DNA of 64,000 nucleotides from Schlesneria sp. (GCA_028291515.1 JAQGHU010000103.1:41513-105512), one strand, 5' to 3'; counted from the first letter of the stretch, positions 35,976 to 46,780 are shown. Notes: a model not told the origin generated them from the letters alone. A program made the numbers and translations.

Positions 35976-36680
35976 TCAACCAGCCCACCGCAAACCGCCC
36001 GGCAAATCGTCGGCAGCGTATTCGACATGCACCACACGGCGATGCGCGGGCGACTGACAAGGGGAGGACGCATGCAGCAAGAGTGGTCGCATCAGCATCA
36101 CGTCACCCGCCTGCACCGAGACGGCGACTTCAGGAACCCGCTCGATCCATTTTCGGATCTCTGCTGGTTCCAAGCGTCCAGCAAGATGCGATCGGGGAAT
36201 GACACGCAACGCGCCATGATCCGCGCCGGCATCGTCCAGATGAATTCGCAGTGTTAACAGATTTTCCGACAGGGAAACCGGCGGCAGTGCGTGGACGATG
36301 CCATCTTGAACGGGGCGCATTTCGAAGCCGGTCACCTCGCGCCGCTCTGTCACGTTGATCGTCACATCCTGATGCCACGGGACCATCCAGTTTGCGGACG
36401 GTGTCTTGTCGAAGAAGACACCTTTGACCGCTCGGGCCGATTCGGCCATGACGATGTGTGATAATCCCGTAAACGGTGGGCGGTCGACGATTTCACGCAG
36501 TGCAGGCACGGCACTCAACAGTTGGCGGACGCCATAGAGCGACTTTCCCTGCCGTTTTGCCTGAGACCGTTCTGGGGATTGGAGGCACAGGTTCTGCAGA
36601 TCTGCCACAAGCATTGTCGGCACGCCCCCTCGCGCCACAACGTATCCATCACGATTCAAAGCTGCGGCCAGATCGGTCAT
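35976..36680 (-). CDS. Phytanoyl-CoA dioxygenase-like Fe(II)/2-oxoglutarate enzyme
   Basis: 234 residues. The iron facial triad is H103 and D105 in PWHQDVT and H203 in LLLHASS; R214/R215 (RRVVHVEY) are the candidate 2-oxoglutarate anchor. DGYVVARGGV at the N-terminus and LTLRIHLDDAG before the double-stranded helix match PhyH. The enzyme hydroxylates small molecules; the substrate is unknown. It precedes the SMP-30 gene by 80 bp on the same strand and follows the membrane phosphatase-fold gene by 11 bp, suggesting a three-gene transcript. Confidence 0.82.
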   Translation of the reverse strand: MTDLAAALNRDGYVVARGGVPTMLVADLQNLCLQSPERSQAKRQGKSLYGVRQLLSAVPALREIVDRPPFTGLSHIVMAESARAVKGVFFDKTPSANWMVPWHQDVTINVTERREVTGFEMRPVQDGIVHALPPVSLSENLLTLRIHLDDAGADHGALRVIPRSHLAGRLEPAEIRKWIERVPEVAVSVQAGDVMLMRPLLLHASSPCQSPAHRRVVHVEYAADDLPGGLRWAG

Positions 36681-36691
36681 GACAACCTATC

Positions 36692-38851
36692 CTACTCAAA
36701 CGGAAGTATCGGTTCTTCAGCCGGTGATCCAATGAAACACTCCGCCAACTTTAATTCACCGTCGCGATCATTGATCTCGAAGATTCGAACCGTATTGGTT
36801 CCATCATGAAAGCTCGACTCGGGCAGCATGCATCTCCAGTAGTTGTGGAGATACTTGGGGCGGCTTGTTTGTGTGGTACCCCAGATGACATCGTTGATTG
36901 CGACGGCAAATCGAATGGGTTCAGTGGCGCTGGAAGCCTCGATCTTTGCTTCCGGATAAGTGGGGACGACTTGTTCGCGACTGAAGGCAACTTCTCTCGC
37001 AAAATTGATCGGCCGAATCTGAATTGTCGATTTGGTCGAGATCTTCAGCTGATCGAGATTCTGCCCGATCAGTTCAGAGTGTGGACCGATTTTGAAAATG
37101 TGGAGCGGATCTTCACCAGTGCCGAACATCGCCAGTTGTTCGCCCAGTACTTCATATCTCCCTTGTAATGACGCGTCGACTTCAAATGTTCGATTGTCAT
37201 CGTAGAAAACTTTCTTTGGTCGCTCGGAGAAATCGGAGACCACCGACTGTCCATTCAGTGCGATCGACGATTTCAACTGAATGACATCCAGGACTGTGGG
37301 AAGGATGTCTGTGGTTTCGACATTCAAGTCGACCATGTCACCTTCCTTCTGCCCAGGGAGCTTAATAAACAACGGGACGTTCATAATCTCTGCCAGTGAT
37401 TTGTCTGTCGGTTCGCGACCAGACATCCCGGGACGAAACGAGACCCCATGATCAGCCATCACGATCAGCAGACAGCGGTCATACAGATCCAGGCTTCGCA
37501 GGCGTTGCAGCAGGTGGCCGATCAGCAAGTCGGTATAGCCGGTTTGCAGTAGGTGTTGTTGCTGAGCTTGGCGGACCAGGAATTCGTCGGTTGCCCATCT
37601 TTCGGACAGGGGGCCTTCTGTGCCCCATTCCTGGCGCAGACCCTGGTCTTTACGATATCGATCTCCGGACGGCAGGTAGTTCCACGGAAAATGCGGGAGC
37701 GCAAAGTGTCCGAACCACACATTTGGTTTGTCAGTTGTGGTCAGGCAATCAAGAAAGTGCTCGAACTGGATGTCTCGGCGGACATCCCAACTGTACCTGA
37801 CGAGCCCCTGAAGCTGCTGGCGGTCTGCACCGTTGATATGGTCCAACCCGAACCAGGTGCGCGGGACATGAGGCGTTTCTAACGGTAAATCTGGCGGAAT
37901 GAGATCGTGTAAGAAGACGGCTCCCACCGTATAGGTAAGACTGATCCATTGCGTCCAGGGATTTGGCTGCACTCGATCGCGCGAGAGATCGGGAGGACAC
38001 TCGGCTGTGAAGGGCTCAAAGGAAGTGAGTTGGTAACGATCGGTGGCTTGTAACAACGTGAACAAATTCGCCGAGTGTTCGCCAATTGCCGGCAGCTTGC
38101 CGGAAAGGATGGCCGGCACCGCGCGGTTGGTCCGCGGATGGACCGAACTACAGTTTCGATACCAGGTTGACGACTTGGCTAATTCCGCGAAATTGGGATA
38201 GCGATCTCGATCAACGTGTCGCTTCGCATCCATCAAGCTGGTGCCACTGAAACAGTCAAACACCACCATCACTATCGGGACAGGATTGCCGACGGAAAGC
38301 TTCTCGGAGATGATTGGTCGGGCTGTTGCCTGGCAATAACCGAAAATCAGCGATACGGGAGCCAATAACGAACCAAAGGCGGCGACGGTCATCACCGATC
38401 GCAGCCAAGACCAATATTGGTAACGATTCGACATGATCCCACCCACAGCGAGTCCACTCAGCAGGATGAGCCAGCCGAATCCGCCGTCAAGAGACCGATG
38501 ACTGAAGATACCGAGTACAATCACGAGTGTTGATGCGGCGATGAGTCCCTGGAGGGCAGCCATTCCAAGTTGAGGGCTGCGGCGTCGGCAGAGTGAGATC
38601 ACTGACAGCAAGGCCGCGGGCACAAGAATCGACCAAATCACCACGAAGACGACGACACTGATCGCATCCAGTGAAATGAGATACGGGGTTCGTTGTTGCA
38701 GGCGGCCATACATTGGCATCGCGACGGCGATCGCAAATACCGCATATCCGTGAACGATCCAGTCCCAATTCTTAAGGGATTCGCTCGCCGGGGAGCTTTG
38801 GCTGGCCGCATTGGCAGTTTGCGGTGAGTTTTGATTCTGCGTTGAATGCAT
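36692..38851 (-). CDS. Membrane alkaline-phosphatase-superfamily protein (sulfatase/phosphotransferase-like)
   Basis: 719 residues from ATG 38851, start not fixed by an SD. The first ~190 residues hold about five membrane helices, then an ectodomain with the phosphatase-superfamily core: IVMVVFDCFSGTSLMD (first metal Asp), PNFAELAKSSTWYRN, NRAVPAILSG (T or S nucleophile area), WFGHFALPHFPWNYLP, TGYTDLLIGHLLQRLRSLDL and VMADHGVSFRPG (metal Asp/His). No CxPxR sulfatase formylglycine motif, so it is more like LTA-synthase or phosphoethanolamine-transferase relatives. Probably modifies a surface glycan or lipid. Beyond ~620 a C-terminal beta domain of unknown type. Confidence 0.75.
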   Translation of the reverse strand: MHSTQNQNSPQTANAASQSSPASESLKNWDWIVHGYAVFAIAVAMPMYGRLQQRTPYLISLDAISVVVFVVIWSILVPAALLSVISLCRRRSPQLGMAALQGLIAASTLVIVLGIFSHRSLDGGFGWLILLSGLAVGGIMSNRYQYWSWLRSVMTVAAFGSLLAPVSLIFGYCQATARPIISEKLSVGNPVPIVMVVFDCFSGTSLMDAKRHVDRDRYPNFAELAKSSTWYRNCSSVHPRTNRAVPAILSGKLPAIGEHSANLFTLLQATDRYQLTSFEPFTAECPPDLSRDRVQPNPWTQWISLTYTVGAVFLHDLIPPDLPLETPHVPRTWFGLDHINGADRQQLQGLVRYSWDVRRDIQFEHFLDCLTTTDKPNVWFGHFALPHFPWNYLPSGDRYRKDQGLRQEWGTEGPLSERWATDEFLVRQAQQQHLLQTGYTDLLIGHLLQRLRSLDLYDRCLLIVMADHGVSFRPGMSGREPTDKSLAEIMNVPLFIKLPGQKEGDMVDLNVETTDILPTVLDVIQLKSSIALNGQSVVSDFSERPKKVFYDDNRTFEVDASLQGRYEVLGEQLAMFGTGEDPLHIFKIGPHSELIGQNLDQLKISTKSTIQIRPINFAREVAFSREQVVPTYPEAKIEASSATEPIRFAVAINDVIWGTTQTSRPKYLHNYWRCMLPESSFHDGTNTVRIFEINDRDGELKLAECFIGSPAEEPILPFE

Positions 38852-39072
38852 TACATATTTACCACGACTTACGAAGCGACCCGCCATTCGCACAATAGCT
38901 GTCTTGTGCGAGTTCTGGTAGCAACTTGAGGGCTGGTCAGGTCTTATCTGCGACGATCCAGTTGCCATCGGCCTTCCCCGTGCCGCCACTTGGATTTAGA
39001 ATGGCGGCACCGTGGACCGGCTTGTTCATCAAGCGCGGTAACTGCAATTTGCTGACAGACGGAGCTGACACC

Positions 39073-41634
39073 ATGAAAATACTTGCAACGTCCCGCCTGC
39101 TTGCGCTCGTCGCGGTGGGATTGATCCTGGTTGGATGTGCTGCCCGACAGGGGGGCGCAGTCGAAGATGCCAAGGGAACCGCGAAACCGAAAGGCAAGGC
39201 CAACCGGTTAGCACGCGAAACCAGCCCCTATCTGCTGCTGCACGCACACAACCCGGTCGATTGGTACGCCTGGGGGCCCGAGGCCCTGGAGAAGGCTCGC
39301 AAAGAAGGGAAAATGATTTTCCTATCCGTGGGCTATAGCAGTTGCTATTGGTGCCACGTCATGGAACGCAAGGTCTTCATGAACGAGGCCATTGCGAAAA
39401 CGTTGAATGAGAACTTTGTCTGCATCAAGGTCGATCGCGAAGAACGGCCTGACATTGATGATGTCTATATGACAGCGCTGCAGGTCTATTACCAGGCCAT
39501 CGGCGCCCCGTCGAGTGGCGGCTGGCCGCTGTCGATGTTTTTAACTCCGGAAGGAAAGCCGCTGGCTGGAGGGACATACTTCCCTCCAGAGGACACGGAC
39601 GGAGCGACTGGCTTCCCGACCGTTCTCGAGCGTCTGATCGATCTCTGGGCCAATAAGAAAGAGCAGATGGAGGGGAATGCCGAGATCCTGGCAAGCGAAA
39701 CTCGCCGCGTGATGCGCCCCAAGATGTCGTTGAAGCCTGTCGACGCGAGTCTGGCTCTGGTTCAGAAATCATTCGATTCCGTGGTCAGTAGTGTGGATCC
39801 CGATTTCGGCGGCGTCGACTTCAACCCGCAGCGAACCAAGGGCCCCAAGTTTCCGACGCCCGCTAAGCTGTTGTTCGTGCAAGAGATGCTTAAGCGTCAA
39901 CCCAATCCGGAAGCGGCGCAGCTACTTGATCTGACAATGATGCAAATGGCCTGTGGCGGCATTCGCGATCATGTCGGTGGTGGATTCCATCGCTATTCGG
40001 TGGATCGACAATGGCAGGTTCCGCACTTCGAAAAGATGTTGTATGACCAGGCTCAACTGGTCGACGTCTATGTCGGTGCCTACGCGGCCACTCAAAACAA
40101 GCTGTACAAGCAGGTTGCCGAAGAGATCCTGCAGTTCGTCGAACGTGAACTGACCTCAAACGATGGCGGCTTCTATTCCGCTCTGGATGCCGAGACAAAT
40201 GGGATCGAAGGAGAGGTCTACGTTTGGGAGGCACACGATATCGACAAGATCCTGGGCGATGCGGCCCCCGCTTTCAAAGAGGCATATCATGTCAAAGAGC
40301 TCTCTGACTTCGAGCATGGAAATGTCTTAAGGCTTTCATCAAAGCAATTGCCTGGTCCCGCTCGCGATATCGCGATTGGCAGCACTTCACAGTCGGATGA
40401 GTTTGCGGCATCTCGGCAAAAACTGTTGCTCGTCCGCAATCAGCGACCAAAGTTGCTGCGCGACGAGAAAGTCCTGGTGGGCTGGAACGGGCTGATGATT
40501 GGTGCGTTTGCTCGAGCAGGCGCGTCACTCCAACAACCGGAGTTCATCCGGACTGCGGAAAAGGCGGCGCTGTTTGTGATGGGCAACCTTCGTGATCAGC
40601 AAGGCCGCTTGCTACACACCTACACGGCGGGCCAATCGCGGCTGAATGCTTACCTGGATGACTATGCGTTCGTCATCGATGGGCTGCTGGCGCTTCACGA
40701 TGCGACGAACGACGTGAAATGGTTGCGGGCAGCGAAGCAGTTGCAAGACGATCAGTTGAAGCTGTTCCGCGACGAAGCGGGCGGGGCGTTCTTCTTCACT
40801 TCTCACGATCACGAAGAATTGCTGGCGAGGACCAAGAACTGTTACGACGGAGTGCTGCCTGCGGGCAACAGCGTCAGTGCGCGCAACCTCACAAAGTTGG
40901 CGAAGCTGACAGGTGAGAAGCGGTATCAGGACGAGGCCAGAACGATCGCCGATTTTTTTGCGTCCAATCTCGATCAGAACCCGCGCGGGTTGACCGTGTT
41001 GGCGCTGGCGATCGCAGAGATGATGCCCGTTGAAGAGTCGAAAGGACAATCTGCCGTTCCCGTTCCGAAAACGGTAGCGCAGGCTGGCGGCAAAACCCCT
41101 CCTACTGGCGATTCGCCATTGATTCAGGCATCGAATCAAAAGGAAGAGGCACCCAAGAAGGACGAGAACGTAAAGGCCCAGGCATTTTTGTCAGTCGACA
41201 AGCTTCCCGCAGGCAGTTCGTGTCAGGTCGTCGTGGTCTTGAATATTGCCAAAGGATGGCACGTGAATGCGAATCCACCGATGCCTGATTATTTGATTCC
41301 TGTCAAAGTGAATTGGAAGTCCAAGAACAAGGTGCAACTTGTTGATGTGAAATATCCGAAAGGGACCGCCTTCCGCTTTAAGGGCTCCGACGAAGATGCG
41401 TTCGTCCATGAAGGGGAAGTTCACATTCGCGGAACTCTGGAAATCCCCAAGGAAGCTGGTGGCTTGACGGAAGACATGGAGATCATTGTCAATTATCAGG
41501 TCTGCAACGAGGATGGATGTTTGCCACCCAAGAATATTAAACTCACTGCCAAGCTGCCGATCGCCAAGCACGGCGAAGCAGTGAAACCGATCAACGGGAA
41601 GCTCTTCAACGCCAAAATCGACGCAAGTCGATAG
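39073..41634 (+). CDS. SPATA20/YyaL-like thioredoxin-domain lipoprotein with C-terminal DsbD-alpha-like domain
   Basis: 853 residues from ATG 39073 (GGAG upstream). The lipobox LVGC puts C22 at the membrane, so the protein is exported. Residues ~45-205 are the DUF255 thioredoxin-like domain with [18 protein letters not shown] and C91-Y-W-C94. Residues ~210-650 form the alpha/alpha barrel seen in SPATA20, with [31 protein letters not shown] and [11 protein letters not shown]. After a Lys/Glu linker, residues ~705-853 resemble the DsbD N-terminal alpha domain with [13 protein letters not shown], a Cys pair. A periplasmic thiol-redox role is inferred. Confidence 0.85.
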   Translation: MKILATSRLLALVAVGLILVGCAARQGGAVEDAKGTAKPKGKANRLARETSPYLLLHAHNPVDWYAWGPEALEKARKEGKMIFLSVGYSSCYWCHVMERKVFMNEAIAKTLNENFVCIKVDREERPDIDDVYMTALQVYYQAIGAPSSGGWPLSMFLTPEGKPLAGGTYFPPEDTDGATGFPTVLERLIDLWANKKEQMEGNAEILASETRRVMRPKMSLKPVDASLALVQKSFDSVVSSVDPDFGGVDFNPQRTKGPKFPTPAKLLFVQEMLKRQPNPEAAQLLDLTMMQMACGGIRDHVGGGFHRYSVDRQWQVPHFEKMLYDQAQLVDVYVGAYAATQNKLYKQVAEEILQFVERELTSNDGGFYSALDAETNGIEGEVYVWEAHDIDKILGDAAPAFKEAYHVKELSDFEHGNVLRLSSKQLPGPARDIAIGSTSQSDEFAASRQKLLLVRNQRPKLLRDEKVLVGWNGLMIGAFARAGASLQQPEFIRTAEKAALFVMGNLRDQQGRLLHTYTAGQSRLNAYLDDYAFVIDGLLALHDATNDVKWLRAAKQLQDDQLKLFRDEAGGAFFFTSHDHEELLARTKNCYDGVLPAGNSVSARNLTKLAKLTGEKRYQDEARTIADFFASNLDQNPRGLTVLALAIAEMMPVEESKGQSAVPVPKTVAQAGGKTPPTGDSPLIQASNQKEEAPKKDENVKAQAFLSVDKLPAGSSCQVVVVLNIAKGWHVNANPPMPDYLIPVKVNWKSKNKVQLVDVKYPKGTAFRFKGSDEDAFVHEGEVHIRGTLEIPKEAGGLTEDMEIIVNYQVCNEDGCLPPKNIKLTAKLPIAKHGEAVKPINGKLFNAKIDASR

Positions 41635-41812
41635 GCCGACCTTGTTACATTTCTGTGAATACCTGAAATCGGCATTTGGATTGCTTCCAAGACCTTCCGA
41701 TGTGGGTAGTGCGCACGTCCTTCGCGCCGAGTGGACTGTTTTGGCGTCCTCGCCCAACACTCGGTGAAAACGACGACAGCTCTTTTAGGCCTCGATTGAA
41801 GGGATGACGTCA

Positions 41813-43294
41813 ATGGATTCAGCATCGCAATACAAAGAGGGCCCGCTTGTCAAAACAAAGATTGTGGCGACGGTTGGCCCCGCTTCGGGCTCGCGTGAGA
41901 AGTTGGCCGAACTGCTGAGCGCCGGTGTCGATGTTGTCCGTTTGAACTTTGCGCACGGCAACTACGAATGGTTCGCGCAGATCGTCGAGTGGATCCGGTC
42001 ATTGTCGCAAGAGATCGGCCGGCCGATCGGAATTCTGGGCGACCTGTCCGGCCCAAAAATTCGATTGGGGATGTTGCCCGAAGAAGGGGTGCGCCTGCGT
42101 CATGGAACGACGGTTGAATTTGTTCGCGCCTCGATGGAGGCTCGCACGGACATGATTCCGCCCCAATTGACCTGCACCTATGAACCGCTGATCGATGATC
42201 TGCGGCCCAATGATCGCGTGCTGCTGGCCGACGGCACCGTTTCCTTGCGCGTGATGGAACAGAATGCCACGGCCGGACGAGTCCTGTGCGAGGTCCTGCA
42301 GCCCGGATTGATCCGTAGCCGCCAAGGGGTTAACCTCCCCGGAGTCGCGTTGAGTACTCCCAGTTTGACGGACAAGGATCGTCTCGACCTGCAATGGGCC
42401 TTGGATCACGGGATCGACTACATCGGTCTGAGTTTCGTGCGCCGGGTCGACGATCTGAAATTACTGCGTCAGGTGATCAGTCAACACCCGACGAAGACGC
42501 CGCCATGGATCGTGGCCAAGATCGAGAAGGCAGAAGCGATCGCTGATCTTGAGGCCATCATCGCGGAAGCAGACGCCGTGATGGTCGCTCGCGGCGATCT
42601 GGGTGTCGAAACAGACATTTATCGCGTTCCCGGTCTACAGAAGCGAATCATCCGCCTGTGTAACGAGCATCGAACGCCTGTGATTACAGCAACGCAGATG
42701 CTCGACTCGATGCAGAAAAATGAATTGCCGACTCGTGCCGAAGCGAGCGACGTGTTTAATGCGGTGCTGGACGGAACCGATGCCGTAATGCTGTCTGGCG
42801 AAACGGCCGCGGGCGATTATCCTGTCGAAGCGGTGGCGATGATGAGTCGTATCGTTCGAGAAGCAGAGCGACTGCTCGAACCAAGATTGACTCCGACAGA
42901 CCCGCGCAGTTTGCCTCGCAACCGGGCAACCGCGATCACCGAAGCGGTGACTCACGGGGCTGCCACGGCTGCCAGTCACCTGGGTGCCGACGTGATCGTC
43001 GCCGCGACGGCGGGTGGCAAGACCGCCATGGCGATCTCGAAGCAGCGTCCTCACGTGCCAATTATCGCGCTGACCGACCGTCCCGAAGTGGCTCGCCGGA
43101 TGTGCCTGTTTTGGGGTGTCGTCCCTGTCGAGACCCCGGCTGTCGCCTGGGCACCGAAGGAATTGCTGGCCTTTGTGACGAAGCTGGGGCGCGAGCAGAA
43201 TCTGCTCGATTCCGGCAGCAAGCTCGTTCTGGTTGGCAGCAGCGACTGGGCGCTGGAATGGCACGACATGATGCTGGTCCACGTCGTGTTATAG
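41813..43294 (+). CDS. pyk: Pyruvate kinase
   Basis: 493 residues; ATG 41813 is preceded by GAAGGG at 9 nt, while ATG 41804 directly abuts it. Order: TKIVATVGPASGSREKL, RLNFAHGNYEW, the Lys region GDLSGPKIRLGML, DKDRLDLQWALDHGIDYIG, the catalytic signature WIVAKIEKAEAIADLEAI, MVARGDLGVE and ITATQMLDSMQKNELPTRAE, then the C-terminal domain with VIVAATAGGKTAMAIS and VPIIALTD. It makes pyruvate and ATP from phosphoenolpyruvate. N-terminal residues before TKIVAT are short. Regulatory type cannot be told. Confidence 0.95.
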   Translation: MDSASQYKEGPLVKTKIVATVGPASGSREKLAELLSAGVDVVRLNFAHGNYEWFAQIVEWIRSLSQEIGRPIGILGDLSGPKIRLGMLPEEGVRLRHGTTVEFVRASMEARTDMIPPQLTCTYEPLIDDLRPNDRVLLADGTVSLRVMEQNATAGRVLCEVLQPGLIRSRQGVNLPGVALSTPSLTDKDRLDLQWALDHGIDYIGLSFVRRVDDLKLLRQVISQHPTKTPPWIVAKIEKAEAIADLEAIIAEADAVMVARGDLGVETDIYRVPGLQKRIIRLCNEHRTPVITATQMLDSMQKNELPTRAEASDVFNAVLDGTDAVMLSGETAAGDYPVEAVAMMSRIVREAERLLEPRLTPTDPRSLPRNRATAITEAVTHGAATAASHLGADVIVAATAGGKTAMAISKQRPHVPIIALTDRPEVARRMCLFWGVVPVETPAVAWAPKELLAFVTKLGREQNLLDSGSKLVLVGSSDWALEWHDMMLVHVVL

Positions 43295-43450
43295 GTTACT
43301 CTCCCGCAAGCTGATCAAAGCGCATCTTGTCCAGGAGACTGGACGCATCTAAAGTGCCAGATGAAACCCTTCATGCACTCGAAGATTTCGAGTGTATGCT
43401 TGTATCGGTTTCAATACCTGATTGGCAGTCTTTGGAAGGTGGGTGAGATC

Positions 43451-44176
43451 ATGGCTCAATTCAAGCGGGCTTCCTGGATCGCGGTGCTTGGGTGCCTTGT
43501 CGCAGGGTTGATGGGGCAGGTGGCGTTTGCTCACGGCGGGGGCGGGGGACATGGTGGCGGAGGAGGGCATGGTGGAGGTGGCCATAGCGGTGGCGGGCAT
43601 ATGGGAGGAGGCGGCCACATGGGTGGCGGCGGATACCACCATGGCGGGGGAGGCTACGGCGGAGGCGGCTACTACGGTGGAGGTTATGGGCTTGGATACG
43701 GCCTGGGCTATGGTTTAGGTTATGGAAACTACGGCTATGGTGGCGGTTACGGCTACAACTCGCCTTACTGGTACAACCGACAAGGGTACTACAGCCCGCA
43801 GGTTCAAGGTTATCCAGCCTACGCGACGCAGCAGTACACAGTCTCGACGGTGTCGAACGTCCCTGCGCCCGATGGAGGAGAGGTTGTGCTATTTGTTGCT
43901 GCTGACGCCCCGACCGGGATTCAGTACACGTTAAATGGTCAGCCGTTTACTCTGAAACCTGGTGAATCGCAGCGATTTGTTAACGACCGTCTGTGGACAA
44001 TCGAATTTCCGCCGACGAACAACGGACAAATGGCTCTGCGATATTCGCTGATCTCGGCCCACTACAAGTTTAAGGCTTCGGGCAGCGGAATGGGACTGTT
44101 CCAGACACAGGACGATGTGCCTTCTGCGGCGACCGCGGCACCTGCCGCCCCTGTGCCGAATCCACCTGCAAGCTGA
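43451..44176 (+). CDS. Secreted glycine/histidine-rich protein
   Basis: 241 residues from ATG 43451, with GGAAGGTGGGTGAGATC upstream. The signal peptide (~1-28, ending AFA) is followed by a His/Gly tract (GGGGGHGGGGGHGGGG and similar, ~29-70), then a Gly/Tyr tract with GLGYGLGYGLGYG, and a compact C-terminal domain (~130-225) with APTGIQYTLNGQPFTLKPGE and RFVNDRLWTIEFPP. The His-rich part could bind metals such as Cu, Ni or Zn outside the cell. The C-terminal domain recurs in planctomycete proteins by my recall. DNA over the tract is strongly repetitive. Confidence 0.72.
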   Translation: MAQFKRASWIAVLGCLVAGLMGQVAFAHGGGGGHGGGGGHGGGGHSGGGHMGGGGHMGGGGYHHGGGGYGGGGYYGGGYGLGYGLGYGLGYGNYGYGGGYGYNSPYWYNRQGYYSPQVQGYPAYATQQYTVSTVSNVPAPDGGEVVLFVAADAPTGIQYTLNGQPFTLKPGESQRFVNDRLWTIEFPPTNNGQMALRYSLISAHYKFKASGSGMGLFQTQDDVPSAATAAPAAPVPNPPAS

Positions 44177-44221
44177 ATCAACGTTCGCAAGACTGCTCGT
44201 CAGAGACTTTAGTCCTCGATA

Positions 44222-44278
44222 TGGCCGTGTTCTGAACGAAGACACGGCCACCCGGAAGGCGGTGAGTCCGTGGCACCC
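44222..44278. repeat. Interspersed palindromic repeat, copy 2
   Basis: TGGCCGTGT (44222-44230) pairs exactly with ACACGGCCA (44242-44250), loop 11 nt, followed by the block GGAAGGCGGTGAGTCCGTGG then CACCC (44254-44278). Structure and the last block match copy 1 at 13160-13220. It lies between two convergent genes and may help end both transcripts. Confidence 0.6.
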
Positions 44279-44361
44279 GAGCTGAAATCCAAAACGAGCA
44301 CTCTCGGGCGCCATATTGGAGCAGCGAACTCGCAAGATCAGATAACGAGCAAGCGACGCGT

Positions 44362-45675
44362 TCAGCCAGCCTTCTTCAGGTCGAAGGAGGGTTGCAGAGG
44401 TGTTGTCAGCATCACGGCGCCGATTGGCTGTGCAAAAATCGGTGTCGGATCGCTGAATTGAGGCACCTTAACTCGACACTGGCCGTTCAAAAACTCGCCC
44501 AACCATCGGTTGCGCACAAACACCTGATAGCTGGCAAGTGACAGGATCATTGTCACTGCAAACACAATCGCATATTTCCCTACGGTCACGACGGGGAGCT
44601 GAACGATCGCAATCTGCGTGAGAACGACCAGCGGCAGATGAATGAGATAGACCCAGAAGGAGGCTTCAGCAAAATAGCGTGTGGCCCTGGTGTCGAGCTG
44701 AAGATTCAAGAACACAGCCAGCAAGCCGAAGGTTGTCACCCAGGCGAAGAGGGAGAGCAGGCCCGCGAGAAGGAGACGGTTCTCGCCTGTTGAATGCGGA
44801 CTCAGGTGCTCGCGAATCAATGGGAGTGTGACGCTGAAAATCAGGCCGCTGAGGATGAGGTACGACCACCCGTAGCGTGCGTGCAAGTGCAGCTTCGTGC
44901 GATGGCGGTAGATGCAGGCTCCGACGAAGAAGTAGATCCAGTAGTAGGTGAGCTTCGACACGACTGGTAGGAACGTCTGGTAGAATCCGAGTACGATCCG
45001 AGGGTCGTAGTACAGGATCATCGCGCACGGAATTGTCGGCAACAGCGGCTTCCACACTGATCCCAAGATCGCGTCGACGCAACAGACAAAGCGCGGGTCT
45101 CGAATCGGTCCACTGCAGTCTGCCGATCTAAGTCGCATTCGCAGCCAACTAATCCCGCAGAGACCTAGGCAATAAACGTAAAGGTACTGGAGAAACCAGA
45201 GATGGCTGTTGCCCCACAGATCATTCCAGATTTCTGCAGGAAATCCGAGTTGAAGCACCTGAGAAGGCGTCAAGATCCCGTCTCCAATCCAGCCCAAGGT
45301 CCAGATGAGCAGGCAGGCGGGGAGGATGACGATTCCCGCGGCGAGTTGAGTCAACAGCAGCCTTTTTGTCCGGCCGACCAGAAATTTCCGCTTACCGCGA
45401 GAACTGAGAAGGCCTTGGGAAAAGAAGCCCCCCATCACGAAGAAGAGCGGCATGATGAAACATTCGGCACACCAGACAACTGCGTCGACCGTCATCGAGG
45501 GATCGGCGTCCCGCGCCGGCCACACCAGGTGCGGAAAGGGACTCACCATGTAAGGGATGCCAGCATGAAGCAAGACGACCAGGAATGCTGCGAGGCCTCG
45601 CAGCGTATCCCAGCCAAGCAATCGCGCCAGCGGGCAGCTTTTTTCTGCCGAAGCGGCAGGCATGGCAAATTGCAT
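44362..45675 (-). CDS. Acyltransferase-3 family membrane protein
   Basis: 437 residues; GGAGG lies 5 nt upstream of ATG 45675. About ten membrane helices, beginning WDTLRGLAAFLVVLLHAGIP, where the R-G and the later H are the hallmark of OafA/MdoC-type O-acyltransferases, and a later FWVYLIHLPLVV. They move acetyl or other acyl groups to sugars or lipids across the membrane. Substrate unknown. Monocistronic, with 193 bp to the ATPase gene upstream. Confidence 0.8.
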   Translation of the reverse strand: MQFAMPAASAEKSCPLARLLGWDTLRGLAAFLVVLLHAGIPYMVSPFPHLVWPARDADPSMTVDAVVWCAECFIMPLFFVMGGFFSQGLLSSRGKRKFLVGRTKRLLLTQLAAGIVILPACLLIWTLGWIGDGILTPSQVLQLGFPAEIWNDLWGNSHLWFLQYLYVYCLGLCGISWLRMRLRSADCSGPIRDPRFVCCVDAILGSVWKPLLPTIPCAMILYYDPRIVLGFYQTFLPVVSKLTYYWIYFFVGACIYRHRTKLHLHARYGWSYLILSGLIFSVTLPLIREHLSPHSTGENRLLLAGLLSLFAWVTTFGLLAVFLNLQLDTRATRYFAEASFWVYLIHLPLVVLTQIAIVQLPVVTVGKYAIVFAVTMILSLASYQVFVRNRWLGEFLNGQCRVKVPQFSDPTPIFAQPIGAVMLTTPLQPSFDLKKAG

Positions 45676-45868
45676 CGCAGCCTCCGCTGCCTCGGCGAGA
45701 AATGAAAAGCGACCAAATCATTTGTGTCGGCTCACTCACACGCTTCGGCAAAGAAGGGAATCAGACTTCAATCGTTTTTGATGGATCGTTTCTTTCGAAC
45801 CTCCACACCCCGCAGGGTTTAACATCGTTGGTCTAGAATTCGGGATGTAACGCCATCCCCACTTTGAT

Positions 45869-46780
45869 TCACGCGTGACTGAGTACCAATCCCGTCTCTG
45901 TGATTTCAAATGGCACGATCCCGTCGTCGCACGCGCTGCCCCGATGTTTTGCGACATGCAGGGCTCGCCGCATCTTCAAGCCGTCGCGAACTTTGCCCAT
46001 CAGGATGATGGTATTCGCGTTCGACAGTTCGTCACCGCTTTCGATCGGCCGACAGAGCAATTCATCCAGCAGCACCTCATGTGAGGTGTACAGCAACAGA
46101 GTCGCAATCTGACGGTGATCGTAGACGTGTTTCTGGACTTCGGCCTCGTTAGCTCGGAAGTTGATGCGGAACAAATCACGCGCAACCCAATCGGCATCCT
46201 TGTGCAAAATCTGGTGGTAAATGTAGTCGAAAACGTGGAACTGAAACGAATCACTGGCCCGCTCGGTCGGCTCGACGCCGTCAATCACACAGCGACGGAC
46301 GCCATGCACGAAATTTCCGTAGAAAAAGGCGATTGCCTGATCCAGTTTTCGATTCAGTTCGATCTTCCACTCTTGCCATTGGTCGTGGCCAAGATCCTGA
46401 ATGGAAACCCTTCGACCGGACCGTTCGAAGATATGAAAATAGTCCGAGCGTATCCGCTCCCGATACCAGATATCGTCGGGTGCGTGCGGTTCATCAACCT
46501 GACGCTGCTTCATGTTCCAATCAAACATGCGGCGGGCGTATTCAAGATGGTTCTGCCCGTCACCCCGAGAGGTCATGTCGAAGACGACCCCGGTTTGGCC
46601 TTCTTGAGATTTCCCGGCGGCGGCGAACTGCAGGCCAAGCTGAGTCTTGCCGATGCCGGTGGCTCCCATGACAACAGTCAGCGTGCCCGGCAACAGGCCT
46701 CCACCCAGCATTCGATCCAGTTCCGCGATTCCCGTAGAGACTCGGGCAAAGGGTGGCTTGTTTTCAGCGGTCGGATTCAT
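45869..46780 (-). CDS. KaiC/RecA-like ATPase
   Basis: 303 residues from ATG 46780; AGGAA is 11 nt upstream, and the start overlaps the end of the lipoprotein gene by 17 bp. [20 protein letters not shown] leads to the Walker A motif GATGIGKT (39-46); [10 protein letters not shown] looks like the Walker B strand. It has one RecA-type domain only, without the second KaiC half. The middle part ([18 protein letters not shown]) is unusual. RAD55/KaiC-like single-domain proteins act in signalling or nucleoprotein work. Translationally coupled to a lipoprotein gene, an odd partner for a cytosolic ATPase. Confidence 0.78.
   Translation of the reverse strand: MNPTAENKPPFARVSTGIAELDRMLGGGLLPGTLTVVMGATGIGKTQLGLQFAAAGKSQEGQTGVVFDMTSRGDGQNHLEYARRMFDWNMKQRQVDEPHAPDDIWYRERIRSDYFHIFERSGRRVSIQDLGHDQWQEWKIELNRKLDQAIAFFYGNFVHGVRRCVIDGVEPTERASDSFQFHVFDYIYHQILHKDADWVARDLFRINFRANEAEVQKHVYDHRQIATLLLYTSHEVLLDELLCRPIESGDELSNANTIILMGKVRDGLKMRRALHVAKHRGSACDDGIVPFEITETGLVLSHA

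Noticed and set aside
36692..38851. Classical sulfatase with formylglycine
   Set aside because: No CxPxR or SxPxR motif; the fold is phosphatase-superfamily but not a formylglycine sulfatase.
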